A stretch of DNA of 64,000 nt from Atrina japonica. Taxonomy: Eukaryota; Mollusca; Bivalvia; Pterioida; Pinnidae. The translations under genes and the position numbers were made by a program. The notes beneath the pieces were generated by a model. The model was not told where the DNA came from and searched no databases. It saw only the letters and a program-made list of their open reading frames with translations. The stretch spans positions 1,661,489 through 1,725,488 of the forward strand of contig BROG01000077.1 in NCBI GenBank assembly GCA_030159075.1, read 5' to 3'. Below are positions 42,901-57,900 of this stretch, piece after piece (within the stretch, counting starts at the first letter, position 1; every line of letters starts with the position of its first letter).

Positions 42901-45900
42901 AGTACATAAAGCTGTTATTACATGGCAGTTGGATACAGAAATTGCATTAGATTACTTTTCCAAAAGAAATTCCATTCATCAAAAATAGATTATGATGTCA
43001 ATAATATCGCATGGCATTCATGCATGGAGCAGTGTTTTGGCATGGGTATACTGTAGATTACTTTTATTTCGCATTAAAATTCTATTTTGTGTTTATCCAC
43101 AAGACAATTCAAATGCAAATTCAAATTTATTGCATAATTTTATACACAATTATTGCCTAATTTTTGTGAATATGATGTATACAGGCATGTATGTTGCTTC
43201 TACGGCATAACTGTTTAAATCCTCCATTAGGCTCCACCTTTTTTTATCCATCCATGTCTCTGTTTCATTTCTACTGATTTCACAGAATGTATTTGTTGAT
43301 TAAATGACATTTTGCTGGTATCACTGTCTGTGAGGACGCTGATTTACTTTGTTTCGTTTCTGCAGAGTCCAGGCTGGACTGTAGATCTAATCGTAAGGCC
43401 ATCATGCAGTGATAGTCAATGCACATGCTGAGATGTTTGTGATTGACTCTAATTGCATAACAGCTTTACGATTATCTCTTACAACTCGTGGACTTTTTAG
43501 AAAAGAAACAAAGTAAATCATCATCCCGATGGACAATGACATTGAAAATCACCTTTCTGTATGTAAATAGCTTAGGTGTATCGTAAAATATTCATTGAAA
43601 AATAAAACAATGCAAACATCGAAGGGACATAACTCTCACTAAACATTTTGAGATTGTACTCATAATACGATTGACATGTTACATTCATAGAGGTCGCGAA
43701 TTTAAATGTTTTTCTAGTTTATAAATGCAAATTCAGATATAATCATAAAATGGAAGACGACCTCTTGAACTGTGGTATACGCAAAATAAAAATAATCTAC
43801 AGTATTATATCCCCCTTTTGATATGAACGCCAAATGTATGATACAGTTTTAGCTGAAGGAGAAACTCTGTAAAGCAAAGTTTCATAATCCCAGCAGGCAA
43901 AATAATAGTGAACAGGCACTATCAGTTATAGAATTGATAATGTCATCCAATTGAATTCTTTGTATTCATCATGTGATGCAGCTAAATCATTTTTTTTTCA
44001 AGACTATCTAAAAAACTGTTATTGGATCATTTTTTGGCAAATATTTATTTTGGTCTTGTTGAGTACATATTTTGCATGTGTTGTATTGTTGATCAGAAGA
44101 TAAAAATATAACATGGTCACAGATGACGTAGATTGACAATAAGTTGAAATAATTGAAATGCATCACAATCCAATCGAATCTTTCACAATAACTGCGGTCC
44201 TGTAACTTTGAGTGGCAAAACGATACAGATTCCCCAAAAATGAAGTCAAGAAACAATCATTTACTATAATGATGTCTATGTTTTTTCAGGTATCTGTATC
44301 ATTCTGCATATATAGCAGTGTAAAATTCAGAGACTTAACACAGTTTAAAGCATGATGCCTTCACCACATTTTTTTCTTCTTTTACTTGATGAACAATAAC
44401 AAATAAGGGCTATATATATTTTGTGAAAATAAGGTCAGGTCCAGTGTGGTATGCATACACAAATAGTTAAGTTGAGTTAATCAATAATGTTAATTGGAAG
44501 TGAACAGTTGCCGATTAATTGTGGGTTTCTGAAGCAATTTTCACAAAATTTATAGGAGTTTAAGAATGTTATGCCTATGTATATATCTTTTTTGTTAATG
44601 TATATCAATTTAAGTAGTACAACAAGAAAGAAAATTTTTTGAAAAAAAACAGCTGATGCCTTATTGTAAGTTATTGTACACATAGAAGAGAGACAAACAG
44701 ACAGACTTTATGGGGCGCTGTTTTACTTTTTAATATCAGTAAGTGATATCACTCTTTTGAATAGGTGATATCACTTATTCTAATAGGTGATATCCCTTAT
44801 GCAAAAAGGTGATATCACATTTAAAAATTCTTAAGTGATATCACTTATACTAATGAGTGATATCACCTATTCAAATGAAAGATATCACCTATTCAAATGA
44901 ATGAGTGATATCACTTATTCGACTGGGTGATTTCACGTATTTGTTTTGTAAAGTGATATCACCTATTCTAATCCATTGCGCTTTGTTCTTCCATAGATAT
45001 AAGCCTAGTGATATTCAATGCAATCAACATTTATGGAAGAAATGGGGAGCATAAGGTTTTACTGTTTCCAAATTGGAATAAGTGATATCAATTATATTCG
45101 AATGAGTGATAGCACTTATTCGTTTTGTAAAGTGACATCACCTATTCAAATAGGTGATATCACTCATTTGAATTATAACCTATCAAAACATATAGTGATA
45201 TCTCCTATTTGAAAGAGTGATATCACCTATTCAAAAGAGTGATATCACTTATACAAATACATAATATAAATTATTTGTATTCTTTCAAATAGGTGATATC
45301 AATTATTCGGTATTCCAATGGGTGATATCACCCATTCGAATCGGTGATATCACTCATTAAATAAGTGATATCACTAACTGGTAACAAGAAGTAAAATGGC
45401 ACCCCATAAAGTGAACATGTCCACAATCTTTTATCCTTGAGGCATAAAAAAACTTACAAATTCTGAATTTTCAAGGGAAGATGCTGATGGAAATTCTTTT
45501 ATTTTCTTCACCATCATTTCATTGTTCGGAATTCCATCTGCTAATATTCCATCATGGATCAAATGAGCAGCTATTGTCTGTCAAAAAAAAAAATCACAGG
45601 TGAAATTGATCACTGTCAAATTATTTTTCATTCATCTGATTTTTCTGATTACTTTTTTTGCTGATAAATAAAATGAAAAAATTCTAAGTTAAAGAATTTG
45701 TTTTTCATACATTTGCACATATCTTTAAACCACAATACACTACAGTGGATGCTGTCTTAAAAGACCATCCCTTCTGCCACTGAATATGGTCTATAAAAAC
45801 AGGTGGTCTCTCAAAAAAGGTTTTATCTAAAGGATTATTTAATCAAATGGGTTTCAGAATGTGGTCTTAAAAGACAGGTGGTCTTTAATGAGAGAGGTCT

Positions 45901-48900
45901 TTCAAGACTGATTGGACTGTTATAAACTTGCAAGTCTCAAATACAGAATTTGAAACAAAATATCGGTACCATAAATATAATTCATTCACATGAATAAAAC
46001 TAGCATTTAATCAATCCAAAGCAGGCATAGATATTGTACACTAAAATGACTGTATCTCATGTCATGTTAGAAGATGAATGCTATGCTCCTTTCTGTTTTA
46101 GTATTAGACCAGTCTACTATGGTTTGAGGGGTTGAAGGTTAACAGGGATATATCTTATATAAAAAATGTTTAGTAAATATATGTAGTGACATTTTGATAC
46201 AGTGGAACCTGTCTTGAGAGACCACCCCACCGCCACTGAAATGTGGTCTCTCAAGACAGTGTTCTCTCAAAACAGGTTTTGTTTATAGGATTCTTGAACC
46301 AAGTGGTCTCAGAAAACAGGTGGTTTTTCATTGGAGTGGTATTTCAGGAGAGATTCCACTATATGAGTAAAATCAGTGAATAAAATTTCATAAAATCCTG
46401 TGATTAATCACAATTAGAATGATTTAAGTGTTGTGTGACTTTTTGCTTTGCGTAATAATTTTACTCACATTCAACAGGAAGTTGTTACTCAGTTTTTTCA
46501 TACTGTCTCTACCATGTATATTTCCACCAGATGTATTACATAGTTGTTGTAAAAGAGTCTAAAATGGAGAAAAAAAGTAAAAAAAAAATCAATACAAATT
46601 AGAGAACAAAATCATAAAATAACAACTTCCCACTTTTTTTCCAGATGATAATTTATATACAAATATAATATTTCTCATGATATAACACAAATATTCACAA
46701 CCTTTTGTGAGCAAACATTTTTCTGATACACTGTGTGTTTTCTACAAAATCTAAAATTTAAAATTTGAATATCAATTAGTCATTTTTAAAATGTAAACAT
46801 GCATTTACAGAATTTTTATCAGAGTTTCAAAAATGTTCTTAATGATCACTGATTAAGCTAACTGCCTTTTGAACAACTTGGTCGGCCTGGAAATACATGT
46901 TAAAAGATGCTGCTTTATTTACATAATTAAACATATATTTTATTTTACTTATCATTCGAGCCGGTCTGGCTCAGTCAGTAGCGCGCTTAACTCTGGATCG
47001 TGAGGTTGTGAGTTAGATTCCAGGTTGGATTCTCGTCTTTCGGATGAGACAGTAAAACTCAAGGTCCCGTGTCACAGTAGGTGTTGGCACATTAAAGAAC
47101 CCTCACTGCTCAATGGCTGTAAGTGCCTAGCATAGGCCAAAATTTTAAGCCTTTCACTGGCATTTAGTGACGTCTCCATCTGAGTGAAATATTCTTGAGT
47201 GGGACATTAAACAACAATAAACAAACAAACTTATCATTCACTGTTGGAAAAAATAAAAGAAGAATATATTTGAGGACATGAATGCCACCACTCAAGCTGG
47301 CTTGTAAAACTTGGACATACTTTTTCAGAGTATTTGATATAAGAGTGGAAACAATACAATTAGCAATTTTCCAAAATATAAAGGGACATTACTCTAGAAA
47401 AGTAAATGCCATACTACTAAATGACTAACTACCCAAATACAAGCTCTGTCTTCATCCTGTGTTTCTCACCACTGGGTATGAGTTTTGTAAAATTTGTATG
47501 AGGCAAACAGAAAATATGGCAATTTTCCAACTGTGTTTGAGTTTAATTAAATTTTGATGAGTCAAATTAAAGTGTAGGAATGAAAATATTTGCAATTTTG
47601 AGGTTATAAATGGGCATAACTCTAGAATGGTAAATAACTCTCTGCCCAAATTTTAATTCAGTCTGCCTCATTTGATTCTAAGCAATGTGTAAAAGTTAAA
47701 GTGCAGAATTGAAAATCAGATGGAGGGACAGACAGATAGATGGACAGAAAGATGGTCAAGGGCTACACTTAGAGTCCCTTTCGCCTAGCAGTGGGGGGGC
47801 ATAAGAAAGGGTAAACCAACCATATCAGCATCTGCTACAGGTACACAGATAAGTTTCCGGGGTTCTGCATGGGTCCGAAATCTTTCACCAAACTCCATTA
47901 GCTTCTGCCAAATCTATAACAAAAAAAAGATTAAGTCCTAAAGTTTAATTTTAAATTGTTTATCATTTTATTATGATAATAATAGCTCCTAAAAATGGTA
48001 CATTAGAAAAAATTATAGGCCAAAATTTAGTCATTCAATCCAGTAAGGTGGATCATGAGAGTTAAGAATATAAACAGTCTGATCACACATTCTGCCACAG
48101 AAATGTGGTCCTACAAGACAGGTGGTCTCTCAAAAAAGGTTTTATCTAAAGGATTATTAAATGAGATGAGAGTGTTTTTCAGAATGAAAAGGTCATAAGA
48201 CAGGTGGTTTTCTATGACAGTGATTTCACAAGACAGGTGGTTTTCTGTGACAGTGATTTCACAAGACAGGTGGTTTTCTATGACAGTGATTTCACAAGAC
48301 AGGTGGTTTTCTATTACAGTGGTCTCATACATGTAAGCTACAAGATTGTCATTGTAACTTATTTCAGTCATACAAGTTGTGCAGTGTAGATGTAATGCTT
48401 ATGTGTAGCCTCTCCATAATATTATTTTGTCGTTGTTGTTGTAGTGGTTATAGTTATTTAATCTGCTTAGTTTTTAATTGTTTATCTGAAATATTAATTT
48501 TCAACTGTTCTACCGCTATTTGTATTCTTTTATAGGCATGCCATGATCTTAGCCTACTCTCATTGTTTTAGCTATTCAATAACTACTCATATGTGTTCAC
48601 ATTGAAACTGTAGGCTCTTATAGTGTTTTTATGGTAAAATTGTAAATGCTGTGCAAGTAAGTGTTTTAAATGTTATGTATATGTGTATGTTCAATTTTGT
48701 AAGTTACAAATTAATGCATTTTATGTCATTGTGTGTTGCAAACTTTTCTACTAACCATTTTTAGTCATTCAATAACTGCTTACATGTGTTTGCTTCTTAT
48801 TCTTGTAAGCCTTATTTAGTGCTTTTATGGTGAAATTGTAACTGCTTTGCTAGGAAGTGTTTTCATAGATTAAAATTATAAACTACACTGAATCGCCAAA

Positions 48901-51900
48901 ATCCAGAAGAAGCTAGCCATGGATAGGATAAATCACAAAAGATATTATGAATGAGTTTTGGGACTGATAATTTCTTGAAATTATCATTAATTATTACATC
49001 CCTTTGCCGTTTGATAATCTAACAAGCTCGGGTAAGTTGAATTTTCATGGGCAGAAAATTACACACCTACATGAGGTCATTCGCACAGGACCCCATAGTG
49101 GATTGCTTTAGATCCTCTCTGCAACATATAAGAAAACCGAAGTGGTGAGAGATCGGTTTTAATTAGATTGTAACTACAATGTAGCGGTGAGATTTATGAT
49201 ACACGTAGTGAAATGTCCATATACATGATGTAAGACATACAATAACACTTAACTCATCGACCCCTGAAAAACAATGGACTCTCCTGTAAAGCAATGACTT
49301 TGGCCAGTCCAAATGTGTCTTTAGGGGTGAATGGTTTAAATGGGCATTAGCTGTGTTTAACAAAAACAAAATAATTCCATTTTTTGTACTTTTACTACTT
49401 GTACGACATGTACAATAACAAATAAGGACTATACATGGACATAAAAATCATACTTCTATATATATTGTGAAAACAAAGTCTGGTCCAGTGTGGTATGCAT
49501 ACAAAAATAGTAAGGTTGAATCAATCAATTGCAAGTGAATAATTGCCAAACCCGGGTTTTTCAAGCAATTTTCACAAAATATATAGGAATTTAAGAATTT
49601 GTATGCCTGTGTTTATCTCTTTCTTGTTAATGTATATCAAACTAAGTGGTAAACAAGAGGCTCTCAAGAGCCTGTATCGCTCACCTGGTTATTTGCTTGA
49701 GAAGATCAGACGAACCGAGCAATTTTTGTAAAGGACCTTCCATACATAAATCCTGTAAAGTTTGGTTGAATTTGCTTCAGTGGTTTCAGAGGAGAAAATG
49801 AAAATGTGATTTTCCCATAGGGTCCAATGATAAACTAAGCCCAGCCCTGGCGGCCATGGTTTTTGACAGATCGGAACGAAATGAGCAATCTTTGTAAAGG
49901 ACCTTCAATACATCATTCTTCTAAAGTTTGGTTATATTTGCTTCAGCGTTTTCAGAGGAGAAGATGAAAATGTAATTTTCCCAAAAGGATCCAATGTTCT
50001 TCTTCCAAGTCAGGAACCGGATTCATGAATGAATGAATAAGGTTCTGCGAAAACTTTGCAGTGTGTGCAGCACAGCAGTCTTCTTTTGGCTATATAATGT
50101 TAAAACTAAGCCCCGTTCTAATGGCCATGATTTTTTGACGGATCAGAACAAAATGAGCAGTCTTTGTAAAGGACCTTGCATACATCATTCCTGTAAAGTT
50201 TGGTTAAATTTGTGTCAGTGGTTTCAGAGGAGAAGATGATTTTCCTATAGGATCCAATGTTAAACTAAGCCTCGCCATAGCGGCCATGTTTGTTGACGCA
50301 AAGTGATTCCAAAAGCCAGGTGAGCTAAAAATGGCGGTCAAGGAACAATTTTCAACAACGATTTTGAAGTCGCAACATCAATATCTATTTTGGAAACCAA
50401 ATTTCATTGAAATCAAACAATGTTGAATTTTCCCGCCTTTTTTGTCGGCCATTTTGAAAATGGCGGTCAACAAACAATTTTCAACACCGGTTTTGAAGTC
50501 GCCACATCATGGCAAACATTTTATCAATTTACATTCGACCTCTACCTTTCATAGTTTTGGAGTTAGAAGACGAAAAACATAAAAATTGAAAAAATTCTGT
50601 GAAAAAAGGGCAATAACTCCTACATAGGTTTTTGGATTGTCTTCAAATTTTCAGGGTGGGTAGATCTTGATATGTTGAACATTTTTGCAATTTACACTTG
50701 ACCTCTATCTGCTACATTTTTTGAAATAAAAAAATTAAAAATGCCAAAATTTTGAAAATTTTACAAAAAAAGGGCTATAACTCCGAGATGAGTTTACCGA
50801 TTTTCTTTAAAATTGCATGGCAGGTAGATCTCATCAAGCTGATCACTTTTACCCTGTCAGATTTTTGATATCTGTAATGGTTTTTGAGTTATTGGCCAAA
50901 AACTGCAATTTACCACCATGTTCTATTTTTAGCAACAGCGGCCATGTTGTTTGACCTGCGACAGAGAAAATAACAAAGAAACTAAATACCCTAGTGACGA
51001 CTCAGTTCAAGTTTGGTTCAATTTGGCCCAGTGGTTTCAGAGGAGAAGATTTTTGAAAGTGAGTTAACGACGGACTGCAATTTACCCCCTATGTTCTATT
51101 TTTAGCAACAGCGGCCATGTTGTTTGACCTGCGACATAGAAAATAACAAATTTGAAACTAGATACCCTAGTGACGACTCAATTCAAGTTTGGTGTAATTT
51201 GGCCCAGTGGTTTCAGAGGAGAAGATTTTTGAAAGTGAGTTAACGACGGACGGACGGACGACGGACGGACGGACGACGGACGCAAAGTGATTGCAAAAGC
51301 TCACCCTGACATAGTCAGGTGAGCTAAAAAAGGAAAGAAATTTTTAAAAAAAAAAAACAACAGCTAATGTCCGTTTAAGACAAAGAGAACACAGTAACCT
51401 CTTTTTGTTTTAATCCCTGTTTGATGATAGCATCTGGGCCATCAAAGATTCTCTGGTCTGTAACATGCCCATCAGAAAATAAAATGATGCGTGGCTGAAT
51501 TTTTCTCTCCCTGTAAGTGACCACACCACCTATATGATACAATATGTCACATTTTAATTTCAATGTCCATCTGGTAATAATATGATAATATCAAATATGA
51601 TGTTTCCTGAAATGATCTAGACAAATTGTCATGATGTCATTGTAAATTACAGCGTATTATTAAATTACCCCACCTCTGACAAATTTGTTGACTGTTCAAG
51701 TTAGCCAAAATGTACACATGAACGCCCTCAGATTTTTTGCTACTGGATGCTAGATGGAAGTTAAAATAATGCTTAAAGGAACTGAATCACAGTCATCTGC
51801 TTCTGAGGGTGGCCCTAATCACTGAAATGCCACAATATCACCCAAACATCTCTTTAAAACATCAAAATGCTCCATTTTTAATCAGTTAAAGTGTTTTATG

Positions 51901-54900
51901 TATAAAATATTTTATATTTATTTTTATTTGCCTCACCCGGTATTGAACCAAAAACATCAAGTACGACACTGTACTTAGTCTGACAAAAAGACAAGATAAC
52001 TATTAATACCATGACGGTGAGGCAGACATATTGCCATTAACTATTTTTAGCTTTGATGATATGTCATCAATAATTTTCCAATTTTATGACTTTTTTTTTC
52101 ATTTATCATTTTTGACTGTTCATTGGTGATCTTACTACGATGTAAATATTTACCTCTGTTGTAGATGGCACTGAGACATAAAACAAGTCCTGTCATCATC
52201 GGACTTGGTCCTCCCGTCTCCAATATATCTGTAATGAAACAGTTGACAATTTACAAAAAGAAACGTATTGTGTATACTGATATTGGTTTTTCTATATAGT
52301 TATACTGAGTTCAACCCTTTACTTGCTGCATACACATCTGTATAAAAGGGAGAGGTCCGAAACATATATATATATATACATTTGTATATATACATACATA
52401 TATATGATGTACAGTGATACTTGTATATAATGACCTCTTAGGGATACAAGAAAACAGGACTTTATAGGGAGGTGGTCTTTAGACAGAGGTTGATTTGTAC
52501 ACAGATGGTACTATTGGGGACAACAAAAAGCGATCTTTGTGACCAGGTTGTCTTTATACACAGGTGGTCTTTATAGCAGGTTTTACCATATATACAATAT
52601 AACCTTGAATCAGCGGACACCCTGCGATAATGGACAATTTGTCTGTCTCGATTTACCTGTTATATAAAACTATTAGCACCCAGACAACGGACAAAGTTGT
52701 TGGCCCAAATATGCATAATGTCTGTATTTTTAAACTTGAATTAGCGGAGAGTTTTCCTATGATTGACTTCCATTGCAACAGGTGATTTCTCACTAAGCTG
52801 TGTCCTGCAATTTCTCACTAAGCTGTGTCCTGCGATTTCTCACTAAGCTGTGTCCTGTGATTTCTCACTAAGCTGTGTCCTGCGATTTCTCACTAAGCTG
52901 TGTCCTGTGATTTCTCACTAAGCTGTGTCCTGACTTCTATCTTCATTCTTGAAAAACACTCCTCCAATCTTTTGTTTTGTGTTTTTGCTTGATATTTCTT
53001 TCCTTGTATTGCATTGTAACAGTTGATTATAAGAACAATTGTGTTTATTTTACGTATAAATATTCTATCAGTGAATGGTCATCTTTAATTCAGTGGACAC
53101 CTCTCTATAACAGACAATTAGATAAGTCTGGCAACTGTCTGCTGAACACATGTTTTACTGTATCTACTTTACCTGCGTCAATCTAACATTGGCTCAGTGT
53201 TAACTCTTCATTCCCTCAGAAACTATGGACTTTAGTTTTTTAATCAAACTTTGGTTTAATCGCAGGGTTTACTTTTCTTTATCAAAATGACAACCTGTGC
53301 TTCTTTCTTAAATTGTTTGATTTGTTTATACTGTACTTCAAAACATTGAGCTAGCTCAAGGAATTTCTCTAAATTGCAGTTTATATAATCAACATTACCA
53401 ACACTCTCCCTGATGGTTCCGTAATCATTTGTCAGGTTTTGTTGTACTTTTGTTTCTTTCCCAAATGTAACCAAGGCAATATTCTCATCAAGTTCATGAT
53501 CAACTGCAACATTTTCTATTCCTGTTGAAAACAAACATAAAGTGGAATCTCATTATATTGAAATTCCGTATGTCAAAATTGATGGCTAGTCCGGAATTTT
53601 ATGGATAGAAAAATAAGTTAGTAAGAAAATTTTGGTTGATGTAAAATGTTGAAATTTATATAATATTCCTCCCCCTCCCCTGCATACCTGTCCTACAGTT
53701 GTGCTAAAAAATTATCATTTAATGCAAGAGTGCTCACAGTAAAGATTAACATGGAGTTAAAAAAAACCCATGTGTATGATCTGCATTAGCAAATCGCGTA
53801 ATTACCAACACATGAAAATATATATCCACATTCAGAGACTCTCAAATTCTGGAAATGGTCTTGTGAACTTCGCGAAAATGGGATTCCACTGTAACTAAAG
53901 TATTCAACTGAGTATGTATATAAGCATACAGAGTACATGAAGAAGAAGGGAGATTTAGGGTTTACTGTTTTTCTGTATCCTTATGCTATCTACATATCTC
54001 TAGGGGTCACAGGTCATTTAATTCATAGCTTTTAAACCTAAGGTACAACTGAATCTCAACTATAATTTATCTAGATACAGTGGAGCCTGTCTTGAGAGAC
54101 CACTACTTCTGCCACTGAAATGTGGTCCCTATGACAAATCAGGTCTCTCTAAAGAGGTTTAATTTGAAGAATTATTTAACCAAGCATTGTGAGGTCTCAA
54201 AAGACAGGTGGTCTCTCATGAGAGTGGTCTTTCAAGACAGGTTCTACTGTAGCATTACACAGATGAACTGGTCCTAGCTGGAGGCCCGGAATCTAGGGAT
54301 ATTACTGGAGATTTCTTTAAGATAGGTATTTTAAATTCTTCCTTTGCCATAGGCTCAACATAACGAGGACGAGTAATAGGTCTTTCAGATGAAATCTTAA
54401 ACTGAGGTCCTGTTTCACTATAGGCAAGGCACGTTAATGCACTGACACCTTAGAAAACAATGGACCGTACCGATAAACATAGACGTACATGTAGGTTAGT
54501 CCAAGTCAGTCTTTTAGAGTGGATGGATTAAGGAACCATAACTGCATTGGTTTTAGTCCATAACCAGGGCTCAGTCAATCATTAGACTCCTTGAGTCCTA
54601 GGTGGGCCCTGCATAACAAAAGTGAAGTCTGTGGCACTTCATTAGTGATATCTTCATATAAGACGTTATTGGCAAGACAATAACCCTGATAAATACACTA
54701 CTTACCATCAAGAAACTTGTGAACAAGCTTTTTGACTTCCTTGATTGGATCTCCTGTCATACTTTCTGATGTATCAATACACAGTATTGTGTCTGCTCCC
54801 TGGGACTTGGGATCCCTACAATCTGCAGCTGTAAAATACAAAAACACAAAATACAGACAAGAGAGAAATCAGCCAATTACGGGCCTTCGGGCCAGGTGAG

Positions 54901-57900
54901 CTAATAAATGGGGAGAAAATCACAGAAATCATACCAAAATGAATGAAAATGACAATGTGTAAAAAGACGTCAAAAACACGTTTATTTTCTGATGTCTACG
55001 AAATTATCAAATATTAATCACACATCTATGTAGATCACTCAGATGCAATTATTTTTTCAATCAATGGAGTGGTTCTAGAGGAGATTTTTAAAGAAGGGTA
55101 CCCCCTGATGCCTCTTTTGCCCCACCCAATCTGGCCAAAATGAACAAACTCGGTAGAGGACCATTAGTACTTGCTTCCAATAAAGTTTCATCAAAATCCC
55201 TACTGCAGTTTTGGAGAAGAAGTCGAAAATGTGAAAAATTAAAGGACAGACAACGGACAAAAAGTGATCAGAAAAGCTCACTTGAATCTTCTCTTCAGGA
55301 GAGCTAAAAAGAGACATATGGACAAACAGATTGACAAAAAAAATGTATACTGCTCCACCCCCTCCCAAATCATTGATTTCTGAAGCATAAAAATTCTTTG
55401 GGAAAATAACCCTAGAAGTATCTATACATGAAACATACACAATGTAACAAAAATTTAAACTAAAACATTGGATTATCTAATAGACCTGTAAAGCCTCATT
55501 TTGTCTCAACCATTTCAAAGAATGATAGCCTAAAGTCCACCATCATATTTCAGGAGTGTATTATTTGATATCGAAATTTTACAATTATTTTACAAGTAAT
55601 TTTAACTTGCTCACTCCTGAAAAATGATAGTAGACTGTTCTATTTATTGATTCAAGCCAGTCTAAATGTGGCCACAGGGTTGACCAATCTTATAGAAAAC
55701 TGTTTACCTCTATTTGCCTCCTTCAGCGTGAGATCCTCCAGTTCACTTTCTTCTAAAATTTGAACATCAGGTGCATCTAAAGAGATAATTAAAACGGTAT
55801 AACTGGAAATTTTTGCTCATGTTTAATTTTCACTATTTTTGCCATTTGATAAGAGGGCAAATTTAAAACAAAAGTTTTCAAGCTAAATAAATGAAGCATA
55901 CATATACATGTCATCCACAAGACTGTGGTAATGAAGGGCGAGAATTTAAGATAGGGCGTGAATATGTTTTTTGTCATGAAAGAGCAAAAATAACCAAGGT
56001 ACAAGTACTGTACACATGTAACTTTATAATTAGTTAAGATGCAGATATAAATATACAGACTACAAGTGCCTAATTATTAATTCATGCCAGGTAAATACTA
56101 GGTTCACAGAACACACAGGGACATTATATTTTTCTGTAATTCAATCTAAAGAGATGACAGTGATATTCACATTCCACACATTGGCAATGGTTCGATCTGT
56201 CTTACCTATACGGTCATCTACAGTTTCTTCAGTCCTGTTGGAAAATAAAATATAAACTTGATTGTTATCCTGTATCTCATAAAGATTCTCCTATACAGGC
56301 AGGATTTCTTTCATGCTTTTCAGAAAGTAGTGGATGGAAATGATTTCATGAATTTGATTGACATTTTGTGAAAATCCTGATATTTTCATCAGCAAAGATT
56401 TACATAATTTATTGGCAGTATACATCTGAAAATACAGCAATGTTATTGTTTTATTTGTATGCCTTTTATATCTATTATATAAAATAAATATCTTGGACTA
56501 TTACTGTAAGTGTACTTTTTTAGCAGTATTCTAATATTAGTGACTTTCATGCTCAAATCATCGTGCTAATTCAAGACCAACACTAGAATTTCTTTATCCT
56601 GTCATTCTGTATACACGACAAGCTAATGAAATTAATTGCGCAAATTCAAGATCACGCTAATAAGTCTATATCCCCTAAGAGTGCTAAAATATGAGTGCAC
56701 TAATTTAAATACACATACAGTAATTAATGACATTTAGCTTAAAATTATTTACCCCAGACTAGAGGGATGTGATGGTATCACTGATCCATTTACACTTCTT
56801 GGAATCTCAACAACTCTGATTGGTTGAACAGCTTGAGTCAGAGTAGGACTTTTTATTGGCTTTTCTAAGGTATTGATGGGTTCTGATTGGGTATTGTCCA
56901 TAGACTGTTCTAATTGGTCTTTCTCCTCGTCACTAAAAGATCCTGTATGATTAATTTCATTGGGCAAGCTTTGGAGTTCAGATTCATCTCTCTGATAAAG
57001 AACTGTACCCATGTAAGATGTATTTATGGTTTCCATATGATCTTGATTGGCCTCATTTTGAATTGTTGCTATGGTTACTGGAGACGGACATCTCTGTTCA
57101 TCAACATTCTTGTCTGTGGTTACTATTTCATCATTTTTGTACATATTCTCCATTCTATTTTCTCTGTAGCGATTCTCAATTCTGTTGTCATCTGCTGGTT
57201 TAGTTTTTGTTCGTTTTAATGGCAGACTTCCCAAGTTTGTGCCCGAATCCTCACTCAGCTGACTGCTGACACTCACGTATACAGAATCCAAACTGCTCTC
57301 TGACCTTGAAAAAGAGCTAGGTTGTTGTATCTCCTCAGCTTCTCTATCACCGTCTTTGCCCCTCTCTGTGTGTCTCTCTGGAATTGAGATTTTGTCCTTG
57401 CAGCTGTCATTATTATTTTGAATAAACAAAGTTTGTATTTCAGAAATCAATGATTTAACTTCACTAGAAAGAACAGTAACATGTTGTTGTACAGTATCTA
57501 GTGTTGTCGTTATCTCATCCAGTTTCCCTAATGATCTTTGTAGATGTTCAACCTAAAAGAAATAAGTGCAAACAAATACAATAAATCTTACAGTATACTA
57601 CCACCATTTATTCAGCCAAAATTTGGCAAAGGGTTTGGCCATAAGTTGAGGGAAACCTTAAATGAAATTATGGGAAAAATTGGAAAAGTGGACTGTTAAA
57701 AAAGTTAGGCGTTAAGTAAGGTGGTAAATGAAATGAGGTTAACCATACATGTATTATGAGATGGCTAGTGATAGCTGTGAGGTTTACCATACATGTATCA
57801 TGAGATGGCTAGTGATAGCTGTAAGGTTTACCATACATGTATTATGAGATGGCTAGTGATATCTATAAGGTTTACCATACATGTATTATGAGATGGCTAG

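Larger units (their letters stand above)
49385..51375 (+). repeat. Dispersed repeat (family R1), split by an inserted element
   Basis: Left part 49385-49651 matches 44375-44640; right part 51328-51375 (aaggaaagaaatttttaaaa ... cagctaatgtcc) matches the end of the same family. The middle is the hairpin-ended element. Confidence 0.8.

Noticed and set aside
46962..47035. A tRNA gene
   Set aside because: Box A-like sequence is present, but box B is degenerate and no clean cloverleaf or acceptor pairing forms; it is the head of a SINE.
56914..57219. + strand frames over 57 kb
   Set aside because: Antisense shadows of the large vWA/MIB exon at 57552-56753.
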